DNA of 33,113 nt. Source: Acidobacteriaceae bacterium (lineage in GTDB: Bacteria > Acidobacteriota > Terriglobia > Terriglobales > Acidobacteriaceae). The notes beneath the pieces were generated by a model, which did not search any database, was not told the origin of the DNA, and saw nothing but the letters and a program-made list of their open reading frames with translations. Position numbers and translations under genes: made by a program. Each line of letters opens with the position of its first letter. The stretch's first letter is position 1. The DNA is taken from assembly GCA_003151985.1 (NCBI GenBank), contig PLZC01000265.1, positions 1-33,113 on the forward strand. Reading direction: 5' to 3'. Positions 21,775 through 29,513 of this stretch are shown piece by piece.

Positions 21775-23166
21775 TCAGAGGCTGGGCGCGGGTTTCGCCA
21801 GCAGAACGCCCAGGGCGCAACTGGCCATTCGGGCCAATTCGCCGTCGGCGCGGCTGGTGAGGACTATCGGAACTTTGGCGCCAACCACCACTCCCGCTGC
21901 CAGCGCGCCGGCCAGATATTGAAGCTGCTTGAAGAGAATGTTGCCGGCTTCCAAATTGGGAACCATGAGAAGATCCACGTCTCCCGAGACCGGGGATTTG
22001 ATCTTCTTGATGCGTGCGGCATCGCTTGAAATGGCATTATCGAAGGCGAGCGGGCCATCGACGATGGCGCCTGTAATCTGCCTGCGATCGACCATCTTGC
22101 AAAGGGCAGCCGCGTCGAGCGTAGATGGAATGGCGGGGTTAACCGACTCCACCGCCGAGAGGATTGCCACCTTGGGGTTGACGACCTCGAGCTTGACCAT
22201 CATGTCGATGGCATTCTGCAGAATGTCGATTTTGGTTTCGAGGTCGGGCTGGATGTTAATGGCCGCGTCAGTGACGAAGAGCGGCTTGTGATAGGAGGGC
22301 ACATCCAATGCGAAGACGTGGCTGATGCGGCGGCCGGTGCGCATTCCGCCGTCGCGCGAGACGACAGCGCTCATGATCTCGTCGGTGTGCAGCGAGCCCT
22401 TCATGAGCATTTGGACCTCGGCCTTGCGCGCCAGTTCTACGCCCCGCACGGCGGCGGCGCGGCTATCGGAAACATCGACAATGCGGATTCCATCCAAGTC
22501 AATCTCGAGGCCGGCGGCGACCGAGCGGATGATGGACTCGGAACCGACAAGAACGGGAACAATCAACTTGTCTTTGAACGCCTGAATGGCTCCGCCGAGA
22601 GAGACTTCGTCGCAAGGCCAGACAATGGCGGTGTTGACGGCGGGCTTGGAGGTGGCACGGGCGATCATGCCAAGGTAGTGACGATAGGGATTGTTCACGA
22701 TGAGCTGGGGCACGGGCAGCGTGGACCAGCGCACCTTCGTGAGAGGAGCCAAAAGGCGGGCTGTACCCGTGAAGATGAGCGTGCCGGCGCCGTTGTTTGC
22801 CTCGCAATCAAAGGTGATCCCCTTGGTGGCATCGTCCTTGGCCGTAACCTGCACCTTGACGAGAATGCGATCTCCGACACGAATGCGATCGTGGAACGAG
22901 AGAGAAACGTCAGTGAGCGTGCATCCGGGCCCGGGTATATTCATGCTGAAAAGCCCCGAGATGAGCGAGGCGCACCACATGTTCGGGCCTGTGGGAGGAA
23001 TGCCCCCGGCACGATCGATGAGCTCATCTGAGTTCAGAACGGAGTGAAATCCTGAAATCGAGGCAAAAGCCATTGCGTCATCCGTGGTCAGCACGTGCTC
23101 TGTCCTGGCTGTATCGCCAACTGAAATCTCGTCGTATGTCTTGCTCTCAATAATTCCCAGATTCAT
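21775..23166 (-). CDS. MaoC-like domain fused to phosphate acetyl/butyryltransferase
   Basis: A 463-residue protein. Residues about 1-150 are a MaoC/hot-dog domain (YDEISVGDTARTEHVLTTDD, then CASLISGLFSMNIPGPG). Residues about 165-460 are a phosphotransacetylase/phosphotransbutyrylase domain (MIARATSKPAVNTAIVWPCD, then KPLFVTDAAINIQPDLETK, AIVDGPLAFDNAISSDAA and LMVPNLEAGNILFKQLQYL). The layout is that of the bifunctional enoyl-CoA hydratase/phosphate acetyltransferase group. The second half would exchange acyl-CoA and acyl-phosphate. In the first half the expected SGDxNPxHxDE is SGFHSVLNSDE, and the AHGM block is GPNM, so the Asp and His of the hydratase pair are absent. The hydratase function is probably lost or changed. 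Single gene, no acetate kinase beside it. Confidence 0.85.
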   Translation of the reverse strand: MNLGIIESKTYDEISVGDTARTEHVLTTDDAMAFASISGFHSVLNSDELIDRAGGIPPTGPNMWCASLISGLFSMNIPGPGCTLTDVSLSFHDRIRVGDRILVKVQVTAKDDATKGITFDCEANNGAGTLIFTGTARLLAPLTKVRWSTLPVPQLIVNNPYRHYLGMIARATSKPAVNTAIVWPCDEVSLGGAIQAFKDKLIVPVLVGSESIIRSVAAGLEIDLDGIRIVDVSDSRAAAVRGVELARKAEVQMLMKGSLHTDEIMSAVVSRDGGMRTGRRISHVFALDVPSYHKPLFVTDAAINIQPDLETKIDILQNAIDMMVKLEVVNPKVAILSAVESVNPAIPSTLDAAALCKMVDRRQITGAIVDGPLAFDNAISSDAARIKKIKSPVSGDVDLLMVPNLEAGNILFKQLQYLAGALAAGVVVGAKVPIVLTSRADGELARMASCALGVLLAKPAPSL

Positions 23167-23572
23167 CGCAATTCCTTCCGTGGCTGATCGCCGGCTAATT
23201 TGCAGCTATATCTCATGGTATGTTCTGCGGGCGCGGTTTGACGTGACAGTAGTCACTCAGGCTGGTGAAGGGCTGTGGAGCGGGCTTCTGCATTGCGGGG
23301 CAGGGTACCGATGACACCATGCCTTGATGCGATGAAGGCATACAGGGATATTACAAAGCTTTACGAGACGATTGACTATAGACAAGCGCGCGCACAGGGA
23401 CTGAGCTACGCTCGTCACCAGCATCGAGCTTATACCCGTTGGGTCATCTCCCAAGTGACCATGACGCCAGTCGTGAATACCGGACTTTTGCGGATCCTTT
23501 TTCAAAGTTGTGGACGTGAAACTGCGCCGTACGCACTGATCTGGAATCTACCTCAATTTCAGGAGATCGAAC
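23167..23572. other. Intergenic stretch, no supported gene
   Basis: The frames at 23275-23586 (plus) and 23257-23505 (minus) overlap and have no recognised content. This DNA should contain the promoter for the minus-strand fusion gene and possibly for the small membrane protein; no clear promoter boxes were picked out. Confidence 0.4.
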
Positions 23573-23797
23573 ATGCTGATGCCTGACAAAACCCGCGCGA
23601 ATCGGAACCCGGTGAGCGCAACCTACACACTTTCGCGGAACAACCTGGAATTCGCGGGCCTCGTGGTGTATTTCTTCGCACTCACGATCATCTTCGCGAT
23701 CACACTCATTGTGATGTTATTTCAGCCCCGAGATGCGTATGCGAGAGCGGCGAACGATCATCGATCCCCGGTAGTGGTCAGCTTACGCAGCCTGTAG
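23573..23797 (+). CDS. Small single-pass membrane protein, hypothetical
   Basis: A 74-residue product with AGGAG seven bases before ATG 23573 (ATG 23579 in the same frame is an alternative). A polar N-terminal 25 residues precede one strong membrane segment, AGLVVYFFALTIIFAITLIV (about residues 28-47), followed by FQPRDAYARAAN and a polar tail. The good ribosome binding site and clean membrane segment support translation. No family recognised. It ends 19 bases before the convergent hyuB-like gene. Confidence 0.55.
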   Translation: MLMPDKTRANRNPVSATYTLSRNNLEFAGLVVYFFALTIIFAITLIVMLFQPRDAYARAANDHRSPVVVSLRSL

Positions 23798-23815
23798 TCT
23801 TGCCGTTTCAAAGCA

Positions 23816-25399
23816 TCATTGATTGACACCCCAGCCGCCACCGCCGGGGGACTCGATGCGCAGGCGGGCTCCGGCGGGCAGCTCTCGCGTACACTTGCCG
23901 GGGAGGACGCTCTCCACTCCATTCACGATGAGCGTGGTTTTGCCAGGCGCTGCGGCTTCGCCTCCGGCTAGTCCCCAGGGCTGCGTTTGGCGGCGGTCGG
24001 CGAGGATCGTAACCTGGGCATCGCCGAGGAGTTCGATTTCGCGCACCAGGCCGTCCCCGCCACGATGGAGGCCCGCACCGCCCGATCCGCGGCGCAATGC
24101 GTAGCGCACCATGCGGAAGGGATAGGCGTACTCGAGGGCCTCGACGGGGGTGTTCTGGGAGTTGGTCATGTGGGCGTGATGGCCGCTGGCTCCGGGGCCA
24201 ACGGGCGAGCCTCCAAGGCCTCCGGCGATGGTTTCGTAGTAGGTGAAGGGCAAGTTGGACCGGGGATCGATGCCGCCAATGGTGAGGTTGTTCATGGTGC
24301 CTGAACTGGCGGCGGGGATGCGGGCGGGAAGAGCCGGGGCCAGCGCGCGCAGCAACGTGTCCACGATGCGCTGCGAAGTTTCCACGTTGCCGCCCGCCAC
24401 CGCCGCGGGAGGTAGGGCGTTGACGATTGTTCCCTCGGGCGCGATGACCTTGACTGGCCGCATGAGACCGGCAGTGGCTATTGCGCCTGGCGGCAAGAGG
24501 CAGCGGAAGACATAGAAGACGGCGGACCAGGTAATTGCGTAGACGGCGTTGATGCTGCCAGGAACCTGCGGGTCGGTGCCGGCGAAGTCCACGACGGCGC
24601 GGCGATGCCTGGGGTCGTTGCGCAAGGTTACGCGAATGCCGATGGGACCCGGCCGGACACCGTCGTCGTCGAGGAAGTCCTCGGCTTGCCACTTGCCAGC
24701 GGGGAGCGAAGCCAGTACGGAACGCATCAAGCGCTCGGAGCCATCGATGAGAGCGCAAACTCCGCGCGAGAGGCGTGCATGGCCGAAGCGGCGCACCAAT
24801 TCCTGCATCCTGGCTACGCCGACGCGGCAGGCTCCCAACTGGGCGGTCAGATCGCCCTCGCGTTCTTTTGGCGTGCGTACATTCGCCAACAGAATTGCAA
24901 GCACCTGTGAATCCATCTTGCCCGCGTGCATTAGTTTGACAGGAGGAATGCGGATCCCTTCCTGGGCGATTTCGCGGCATGGCCCCATGGAGCCGGGATA
25001 CATGCCGCCCACATCGGCGTGATGGGCGCGATTTGCGACGTAGAATGCGGGCTTCGCTTTGCCAGGGAGAAAGACCGGCGCGACCATGGTGATGTCGGGG
25101 AGATGGGTTCCGCCGCAATAGGGATCATTGAGCAGGGCAACATCACCAGGCGCAAGACGCAGCGTGGCGAGAACCGCGCTGACCGACATGGGCATGGAGC
25201 CGAGGTGAACCGGCATATCGTCGCCCATGGCGATCAGGTCGCCGTCAGAGTTGAAGACGGCTGAGGAATAATCGCGGCGTTCCTTGATGTTGGGGGAGAA
25301 GGCGGTGCGGCGCAGGGCAGCGCCCATTTCGACGGCGATGGAATGCAGGGCGTGACCGAGGACGGCGATTTCAGCGGCATCGAGAACAGGCAGACTCAT
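23816..25399 (-). CDS. hyuB: Hydantoinase B / oxoprolinase family subunit
   Basis: 527 residues from ATG 25399, which overlaps the hyuA stop by four bases; the longer track start at 25585 lies inside hyuA. Family blocks are GAALRRTAFSPNIKERRDYS near residue 25, DDMPVHLGSMP near residue 60, LLNDPYCGGTHLPDITMVAP near residue 85, ANRAHHADVGGMYPGSMGP near residue 115, and a C-terminal GGGDGLVREIELLGDAQVTI. The His/Asp-rich blocks form the metal site in the family. HyuB works with HyuA to open a lactam or hydantoin ring with ATP, as in 5-oxoprolinase and N-methylhydantoinase. Length and motifs are normal. Which substrate is used cannot be read from sequence. Confidence 0.9.
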   Translation of the reverse strand: MSLPVLDAAEIAVLGHALHSIAVEMGAALRRTAFSPNIKERRDYSSAVFNSDGDLIAMGDDMPVHLGSMPMSVSAVLATLRLAPGDVALLNDPYCGGTHLPDITMVAPVFLPGKAKPAFYVANRAHHADVGGMYPGSMGPCREIAQEGIRIPPVKLMHAGKMDSQVLAILLANVRTPKEREGDLTAQLGACRVGVARMQELVRRFGHARLSRGVCALIDGSERLMRSVLASLPAGKWQAEDFLDDDGVRPGPIGIRVTLRNDPRHRRAVVDFAGTDPQVPGSINAVYAITWSAVFYVFRCLLPPGAIATAGLMRPVKVIAPEGTIVNALPPAAVAGGNVETSQRIVDTLLRALAPALPARIPAASSGTMNNLTIGGIDPRSNLPFTYYETIAGGLGGSPVGPGASGHHAHMTNSQNTPVEALEYAYPFRMVRYALRRGSGGAGLHRGGDGLVREIELLGDAQVTILADRRQTQPWGLAGGEAAAPGKTTLIVNGVESVLPGKCTRELPAGARLRIESPGGGGWGVNQ

Positions 25400-27414
25400 C
25401 GCGGGACTCCTGAATTCAATTTGGATTTCCTGGCCGTCAACAGCAGATTGCCGGAGCCGTCGACGGTAGCTGCCCAGCCCATTGGCAGGTAGGTGGTAGC
25501 GCTTAACTCGGCGATGACGGCGGGGCCGGAGAACCGGTCGCCGGGTCGAAGCAGAGTGCGATCGTAGATGGCCGCACGGCGCCATCGGCCCTCTTCAAAG
25601 ACGCGATGCGAGGCGATTCGTGCCGATTGTCCATCGCCTCGTTTGAGGGCCACCTGCGGTTGCTTCGGCCGGCGCGTTTTGGCGACAGCCTGCACCCGGA
25701 GTGTGACGATTTCAACTGCACGCGTGGAGTCGGCGTAACCGTAGGCGCGCGCGTGGAGCCGGTGGAATCGAGTAACTGCGCCGGTGCCCCAACCTATGCG
25801 TAACTCGTAGCCCTGCCCCTGGTAGCGCAAGTCGGCTGCGCAAGTGAGCGTGGGCCGCGATCCTTCGGCGTGAAAAGCTTTACGCGCCTCCTCTTCCAGT
25901 TCACGGAAGACGGTGTTGATGCGGGGGCTGCCTGGAGCGAGCATTACTGTGCGCGAGAACTCGCGGCGCAGGTCGGCGTGGAGAATGCCAAGAGCAGAGA
26001 GCGCACCCGGCACGGCTGGAACAAGGACCCGCCGGATGCCCAATGCGGAGGCCAGCGCACAGGCGTGCAACGGCCCGGCGCCGCCGAACGCCAGCAGCGT
26101 AAAGGCACGCGGGTCGTGACCGCGCTCGATTGAAACCCGCCGCAACGCGCTTTCCATGCGCGCATTGGCTACGCGCACAATGCCCTCGGCCAAATCCTCG
26201 ACGCTGCGAAAGCCGCCGCCAACGCTGCCTAATGCGCGACGCGACCGCGACTCATCCAACCGCATCGCGCCGCCCAGAAAGTGGGCCGGATGAAGGCGCC
26301 CCAGAATCAGGTTGGCGTCGGTAACGGTTGCGTGTTCGCCGCGACCGTAACAGGCGGGCCCCGGGTCGGCACCGGCAGACTGTGGACCGACCTGAAGTGC
26401 GGACGCTGCGTCTATCCAAGCGAGCGAGCCCCCGCCCGCACCGGCTGTGTGGATGTCGAGCATGGGCACGCTTATGGGCAGACCGGCCACCTCACCCTCA
26501 GTGCTCGTGGGTGGCTCGCCCGTCGCGTCAAGCAATGCAACATCGGTGGAAGTGCCGCCCATGTCGAAGCTGATGACCCGATGGATGCCTGCGGCGCGGG
26601 CCACACTGAGCGCGCCGATGACGCCGCCTGCCGGACCAGAAAGAATGGTTCGCACCGGCTCGCGCGCTACAGACCGCGCCGAGAGGATTCCTCCCGACGA
26701 CTGCATGATGCTGAGCCGCGCATGCCACTTCGCGAGACCCTTTTCGAGGCTGCCGATGTAACTCGCCATGCTCGGCGAGAGATAGGCGTTGAGCGCGACC
26801 GTCGATGCCCGCTCGAACTCGCGGAATTCGGGCAGTATTTGATGCGAGAGCGAGAGCGGAAGCCCCAGCGATGCCAGGGCCGACTCGATGGCGCGCTCGT
26901 GGGCCGGATTGGCGAAGGAGAAGAGAAGCGAGACCGCAACCGATTCCGCTTGCGAGGATTGAACCTGGCGGCGAAGTTCCTTGAGCGCGGCTTTGGTGGG
27001 TGGATGGAGCACGGCGCCGTCGGGACCGATCCGCTCGCGCAGACCGAAGCAACTGTGTTCTTCAACAATCGGTGCGGGGCGGTGCAGGTCCCAATCGTAG
27101 AGGCTTGGCCGGGCCTGGCGGCCGATGGCCAGCGTGTCCTCAAACCCCGCGGTAGTTACGAAGGCTACCCGTGCGCCCTTGCGCTCGAGCAGAGCGTTGG
27201 TGGCCACGGTTGTGCCATGGCGTACCTCGATGGAGTTTGCGCCGACTCGCTGCACAATTTTCTCGATTGCTTCGAGAATGGCGGCGGCCGGATTTTCGGG
27301 TGTCGAGGGAAGTTTGAGTACTTCGAGCTTGCCGTCGGCGCGATAGACGCAATCGGTGAAAGTGCCACCCGTGTCGATGGCGATGATAAGCCGCTGGTTG
27401 GGGCGCCGAGTCAT
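25396..27414 (-). CDS. hyuA: Hydantoinase A / oxoprolinase family subunit
   Basis: 672 residues from ATG 27414; the track start 14 residues earlier lacks support. LIIAIDTGGTFTDCVYRADG is the N-terminal phosphate-binding loop. EVRHGTTVATNALLERKGAR follows near residue 65, VISFDMGGTSTDVALLDATG is the second phosphate loop, and DIHTAGAGGGSLAWIDAASA with GPQSAGADPGPACYGRG are classic HyuA signatures. FGGAGPLHACALASALGI is the third. The fold is ASKHA-type ATPase, and it activates the amide for hydrolysis with HyuB. It is upstream of and coupled to hyuB. A candidate promoter lies about 50 bases upstream. The MFS transporter gene is divergent, suggesting shared uptake and breakdown of one compound. 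Confidence 0.9.
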   Translation of the reverse strand: MTRRPNQRLIIAIDTGGTFTDCVYRADGKLEVLKLPSTPENPAAAILEAIEKIVQRVGANSIEVRHGTTVATNALLERKGARVAFVTTAGFEDTLAIGRQARPSLYDWDLHRPAPIVEEHSCFGLRERIGPDGAVLHPPTKAALKELRRQVQSSQAESVAVSLLFSFANPAHERAIESALASLGLPLSLSHQILPEFREFERASTVALNAYLSPSMASYIGSLEKGLAKWHARLSIMQSSGGILSARSVAREPVRTILSGPAGGVIGALSVARAAGIHRVISFDMGGTSTDVALLDATGEPPTSTEGEVAGLPISVPMLDIHTAGAGGGSLAWIDAASALQVGPQSAGADPGPACYGRGEHATVTDANLILGRLHPAHFLGGAMRLDESRSRRALGSVGGGFRSVEDLAEGIVRVANARMESALRRVSIERGHDPRAFTLLAFGGAGPLHACALASALGIRRVLVPAVPGALSALGILHADLRREFSRTVMLAPGSPRINTVFRELEEEARKAFHAEGSRPTLTCAADLRYQGQGYELRIGWGTGAVTRFHRLHARAYGYADSTRAVEIVTLRVQAVAKTRRPKQPQVALKRGDGQSARIASHRVFEEGRWRRAAIYDRTLLRPGDRFSGPAVIAELSATTYLPMGWAATVDGSGNLLLTARKSKLNSGVPR

Positions 27415-27461
27415 TTGCTGCCAACATATCAGTTTTGGCTTGCGTTCCGTCTGCAAGGCAA

Positions 27462-27490
27462 ATTAGATAAGAACTGTGAAGGATTGTCCA
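27462..27490 (-). promoter_or_regulatory. Candidate sigma-70 promoter for hyuA-hyuB
   Basis: On the minus strand TGGACA (27490-27485) is followed by 17 bases and TCTAAT (27467-27462). Both boxes are near consensus, and the leader to ATG 27414 would be about 40 bases. Confidence 0.45.
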
Positions 27491-27567
27491 TAGCAGGACT
27501 GACGCAACCATGATTTGAGACATTTGAGTTACACTCGCCACTCGCATATCACGAAGAACGAAATCGA

Positions 27568-28848
27568 ATGAACAACCACGATTCATCGGTGCAGACGTTT
27601 CGCTGGGGTGCCGCCACGCCGGAGCAACGCCGGGTAGTGGTTGCGGCCGGCCTGGGCTGGATGCTTGATGCATTCGACGTGATGCTCTACTCGATTGTGC
27701 TGACCACATTGATGCGAGCCTTTGGCATGAGCCGGACCACGGCCGGGTTTCTCAACGCGCTGACGCTGGCGGCCTCGGCACTAGGCGGCTTGCTCTTCGG
27801 CGTGCTGGCTGACCGCTTCGGACGCCGGCGGATGCTAAGCGCCAGCATCCTCATATACTCAATCTCTACTTTTGCATGCGGCCTCTCCACCAGTATTGCC
27901 GCGCTGGCAATATGCCGATTCTTGCTGGGGCTGGGCATGGGCGGCGAGTGGAACACCGGCGCCACGCTGGTGGCTGAGACCTGGCCTGCCGCCGCGCGAG
28001 GCCGCGCGCTGGGCATTGTGCAAAGCAGTTGGGCCGTGGGCTATGCACTCTCCGCCGTTGTCGCGGGACTGATCCTGGCCCACGCGAACTGGCGCTGGGT
28101 TTTCTTTGCCGGTATTTTGCCTGCAGTTGTTGTGTTGTGGATTCAACGCAGCGTGGCCGAGCCGCCACTTTGGGAGCGCAGCCGGAATGCCGCTGTGCCG
28201 GGCGAAATGCGGCGAGCACTTCGGCGTTCGCGGGGGCCGCTGCTGGTGCTGACAGCGGCAAACACCTTCGGCATGTTCGGCTGGTGGGGTCTTTTCACCT
28301 GGATTCCTGCATACCTTGCGTTGCCGGCCAGCGAGGGCGGGCGCGGCTTTAATATGCTGAGCCTCACCGGCTTTCTGGTGGTTCTCAATCTGGTTGGCAT
28401 GCTCCCCGGCTACCTCTTTTTTGGAGTGATCGCTGACCGTTTCGGACGCCGCCAGGCCTTCGTCGGCTATCTCGTAGCTGCCGCGGCCGCCGTCCCGCTG
28501 CTGGCTTCCGCACGCCAGCCCGCGCTTATTCTTATATTCGCCTGCGTTGCAGCTTTCTTCGGCACCGGGTTCTTCACCGGATCGGGGATCATTGGCAGTG
28601 AACTTTTTCCCACACAGATCCGCGCCACGGCCCTTGGTATCTCCTACAACGTGGCCCGCGGCCTTAGCTCACTGGCGCCGATCACTATCGGTGCACTTAG
28701 CCAACGCTACGGGCTTTCCTGGGCCTTCGGAGCAAGCGCGCTGGCCTTTGCGGCGGCAGCCGTAGTTGGCCTATTGTTGCCAGAGACACTTGGGGCAGAA
28801 CTGGTATCAGATGGGGCAACGAGTGCGATTCCAACGTATGGTGACTGA
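27568..28848 (+). CDS. MFS transporter (metabolite:H+ symporter type)
   Basis: A 426-residue membrane protein, length usual for 12-helix MFS carriers. GLGWMLDAFDVMLYSIVL is helix 1 with the acidic DAFD residues seen in the sugar/organic-acid symporter group. GVLADRFGRRRM (loop 2-3) and GVIADRFGRRQA (loop 8-9) are motif A copies in both halves, and LGLGMGGEWNTGATLVAE (helix 4) is typical of organic-acid and amino-acid-like substrate carriers. Helices 7-12 follow with a central loop RRALRRSRGP. It sits in the inner membrane and imports a small solute using the proton gradient. Divergent from hyuA with 153 bases between, so its likely cargo is the ring compound or its precursor. The substrate is an inference. 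Confidence 0.85.
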   Translation: MNNHDSSVQTFRWGAATPEQRRVVVAAGLGWMLDAFDVMLYSIVLTTLMRAFGMSRTTAGFLNALTLAASALGGLLFGVLADRFGRRRMLSASILIYSISTFACGLSTSIAALAICRFLLGLGMGGEWNTGATLVAETWPAAARGRALGIVQSSWAVGYALSAVVAGLILAHANWRWVFFAGILPAVVVLWIQRSVAEPPLWERSRNAAVPGEMRRALRRSRGPLLVLTAANTFGMFGWWGLFTWIPAYLALPASEGGRGFNMLSLTGFLVVLNLVGMLPGYLFFGVIADRFGRRQAFVGYLVAAAAAVPLLASARQPALILIFACVAAFFGTGFFTGSGIIGSELFPTQIRATALGISYNVARGLSSLAPITIGALSQRYGLSWAFGASALAFAAAAVVGLLLPETLGAELVSDGATSAIPTYGD

Positions 28849-28856
28849 GGATTGAA

Positions 28857-29513
28857 GTGATGATTTTGATGGCGAATTTTCTTGATGCGGATTTTGTTCC
28901 CAATGGGGACCTTGACAAGGACGTCTGGGTCAAAGCGGAGAGAGTCAGGTTCAACCGGGAAGCCTTCCGGGGAACTGAGCATCCGGAGATCGAAACTGCG
29001 GTCGCGAGTTTGTGGACGAGGCAGTATCTTTATCTGGCCTATTGGTGTAAGTACATGGCATTGAATTTTTTCGAAGGTGAAGATCCGAGCGAAAAGCGAT
29101 GGGAGTTATGGACACGCGATGTCGTAGAAGCTTTCATCGCACCGCAGCGGAACCAGAGCTCGCATTACTACGAGTTTGAGGTGGCGCCAAATAATCAGTG
29201 GATTGACCTGGAGATTGAGTTAAGAAGCAAACAGTCTCCAAATGTGCAATGGAATTCCGGGTTTGAACATGACACGAGGATTGATGCAGCGCGGCGGATG
29301 TGGACGACCGAGATGCGCATTCCTGTTCGGTCCATGGGGGCCGACCACGTTGATCAAAGTGCGGATTGGCGAATCAATCTCTATCGCGCCGATGGCGTTG
29401 GCCCCGACGCTGAGAGGAATCTGCTTAGCTGGAGCCCCTTGCCACTTGCCAATGGCTCGTTTCATCAGCCGGATTCGTTTGGCGTTCTAAGATTCATTGG
29501 ACCTGGTAAGTAG
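28857..29513 (+). CDS. CBM9-like carbohydrate-binding domain protein
   Basis: A 218-residue product, with possible starts GTG 28857, ATG 28860 or ATG 28869 behind GAGG. No signal peptide is visible. It looks like one CBM9-like (carbohydrate-binding family 9) domain: ADFVPNGDLDKDVWVKAERV at the start, LWTRQYLYLAYWCKYMALN, RDVVEAFIAPQRNQSSHYYE, and FEVAPNNQWIDLEIEL, ending with a WRINLYRADGVGPD segment. Such stand-alone domains of about 220 residues occur in Acidobacteria and Bacteroidetes, function unclear. It lies eight bases after the MFS gene, suggesting one transcript, and overlaps the convergent DUF5107 gene by 27 bases. Confidence 0.75.
   Translation: MMILMANFLDADFVPNGDLDKDVWVKAERVRFNREAFRGTEHPEIETAVASLWTRQYLYLAYWCKYMALNFFEGEDPSEKRWELWTRDVVEAFIAPQRNQSSHYYEFEVAPNNQWIDLEIELRSKQSPNVQWNSGFEHDTRIDAARRMWTTEMRIPVRSMGADHVDQSADWRINLYRADGVGPDAERNLLSWSPLPLANGSFHQPDSFGVLRFIGPGK

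Noticed and set aside
22288-23031. 247-codon plus ORF opposite the MaoC-phosphotransacetylase gene
   Set aside because: Shadow frame; the minus strand carries clear domain motifs over the same bases.
23808-25118. 436-codon Arg-rich minus ORF in the hyuB region
   Set aside because: Arg/His/Pro-rich composition typical of a wrong frame in high-GC DNA; hyuB motifs lie in the other frame.
26281-27513. 410-codon plus ORF opposite hyuA
   Set aside because: Shadow of hyuA, which has all family signatures.
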